Assembly (NCBI RefSeq): GCF_040214835.1 | Contig: NZ_CP157874.1 | Location: 2,546,001-2,610,000, forward strand | Source: Pseudomonas asiatica | GTDB lineage: Bacteria > Pseudomonadota > Gammaproteobacteria > Pseudomonadales > Pseudomonadaceae | Direction: 5' to 3' | Length of the DNA stretch: 64,000 nt | Shown: in pieces, positions 63,975 to 64,000 of the stretch | Numbering within the stretch: position 1 is the stretch's first letter | How the letters are laid out: every line of letters starts with the position of its first letter | The notes under the pieces: model-generated | Database searches by the model: none | What the model saw: the letters and a program-made list of their open reading frames with translations, nothing else | What the model was told of the DNA's origin: nothing | Translations under genes and position numbers: made by a program

Positions 63975-64000
63975 ATGTCCACGTTGTATGTCACTGCCAG
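63975..64000 (+). CDS. Start of a gene running off the window
   Basis: ATG 63975 opens MSTLYVTA with no stop before the window end. The upstream AGAGAAC is a modest ribosome site. Too short to name; it could be another member of the SDR/decarboxylase cluster. Confidence 0.3.

Overview
The window looks like chromosomal DNA of a Pseudomonas, most likely of the P. putida / P. fluorescens lineage. The reasons are the high G+C coding style, the 'tgtgggagcggg...' and 'tgtaggagcggcc...' REP palindromes between genes, a DUF3077 gene, and a GcsR-controlled gcvHP-glyA-gcvT operon. No replicon, rRNA, tRNA or CRISPR array was found. The species call is inference.

Layout. 1-5.6 kb: a three-gene oxidoreductase/aldolase operon, a LysR regulator, and two tandem sulfonate/taurine-type periplasmic binding proteins without permease or ATPase. 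5.7-12.1 kb: a GNAT acetyltransferase, an MFS carrier with a TIM-barrel isomerase and a MocR regulator, a DUF3077 gene behind an attenuator-like leader, and many REP elements. 12.2-14.7 kb: a CHASE4-PAS-GGDEF-EAL protein. 14.7-21.8 kb: LysR, a glycine-betaine-type ABC importer, and a histidine ammonia-lyase homologue whose MIO-forming Ala-Ser-Gly is precisely missing (ergothionase-like), then a flavin monooxygenase. 22-25 kb: an Nramp-related transporter lacking the usual metal motif, an SDR remnant, MerR and a quinone-reductase-like protein. 25.4-32.5 kb: LysR, ureohydrolase, aldehyde dehydrogenase, a 59-residue membrane protein, an NCS1 permease and a GMC oxidoreductase, probably a catabolic unit for a guanidino compound.

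32.7-44.4 kb is a glycine/serine module: cycA, gcsR, gcvH-gcvP-glyA-gcvT-lipA and, on the opposite strand, a class V aminotransferase. I read sigma-54 promoters and GcsR-like inverted repeats upstream of both cycA and gcvH, so uptake and cleavage of glycine may share one activator.

44.8-59.7 kb is a defence island. A type II Wadjet operon (jetABCD) and a Gabija pair (gajA-gajB) lie on one strand, flanked by two direct repeats of about 1.04 kb that each carry an intact prlF-yhaV toxin-antitoxin operon. The left repeat abuts a truncated LysR gene. 60-64 kb holds hchA, a LuxR-type regulator with a changed ligand-site residue, an SDR, a SnoaL-like protein and a Tat-exported acetoacetate-decarboxylase-family protein.

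The strongest leads are the MIO-less lyase with its quaternary-amine importer, the toxin-antitoxin-flanked Wadjet/Gabija island, and the shared GcsR/sigma-54 control of cycA and gcv.
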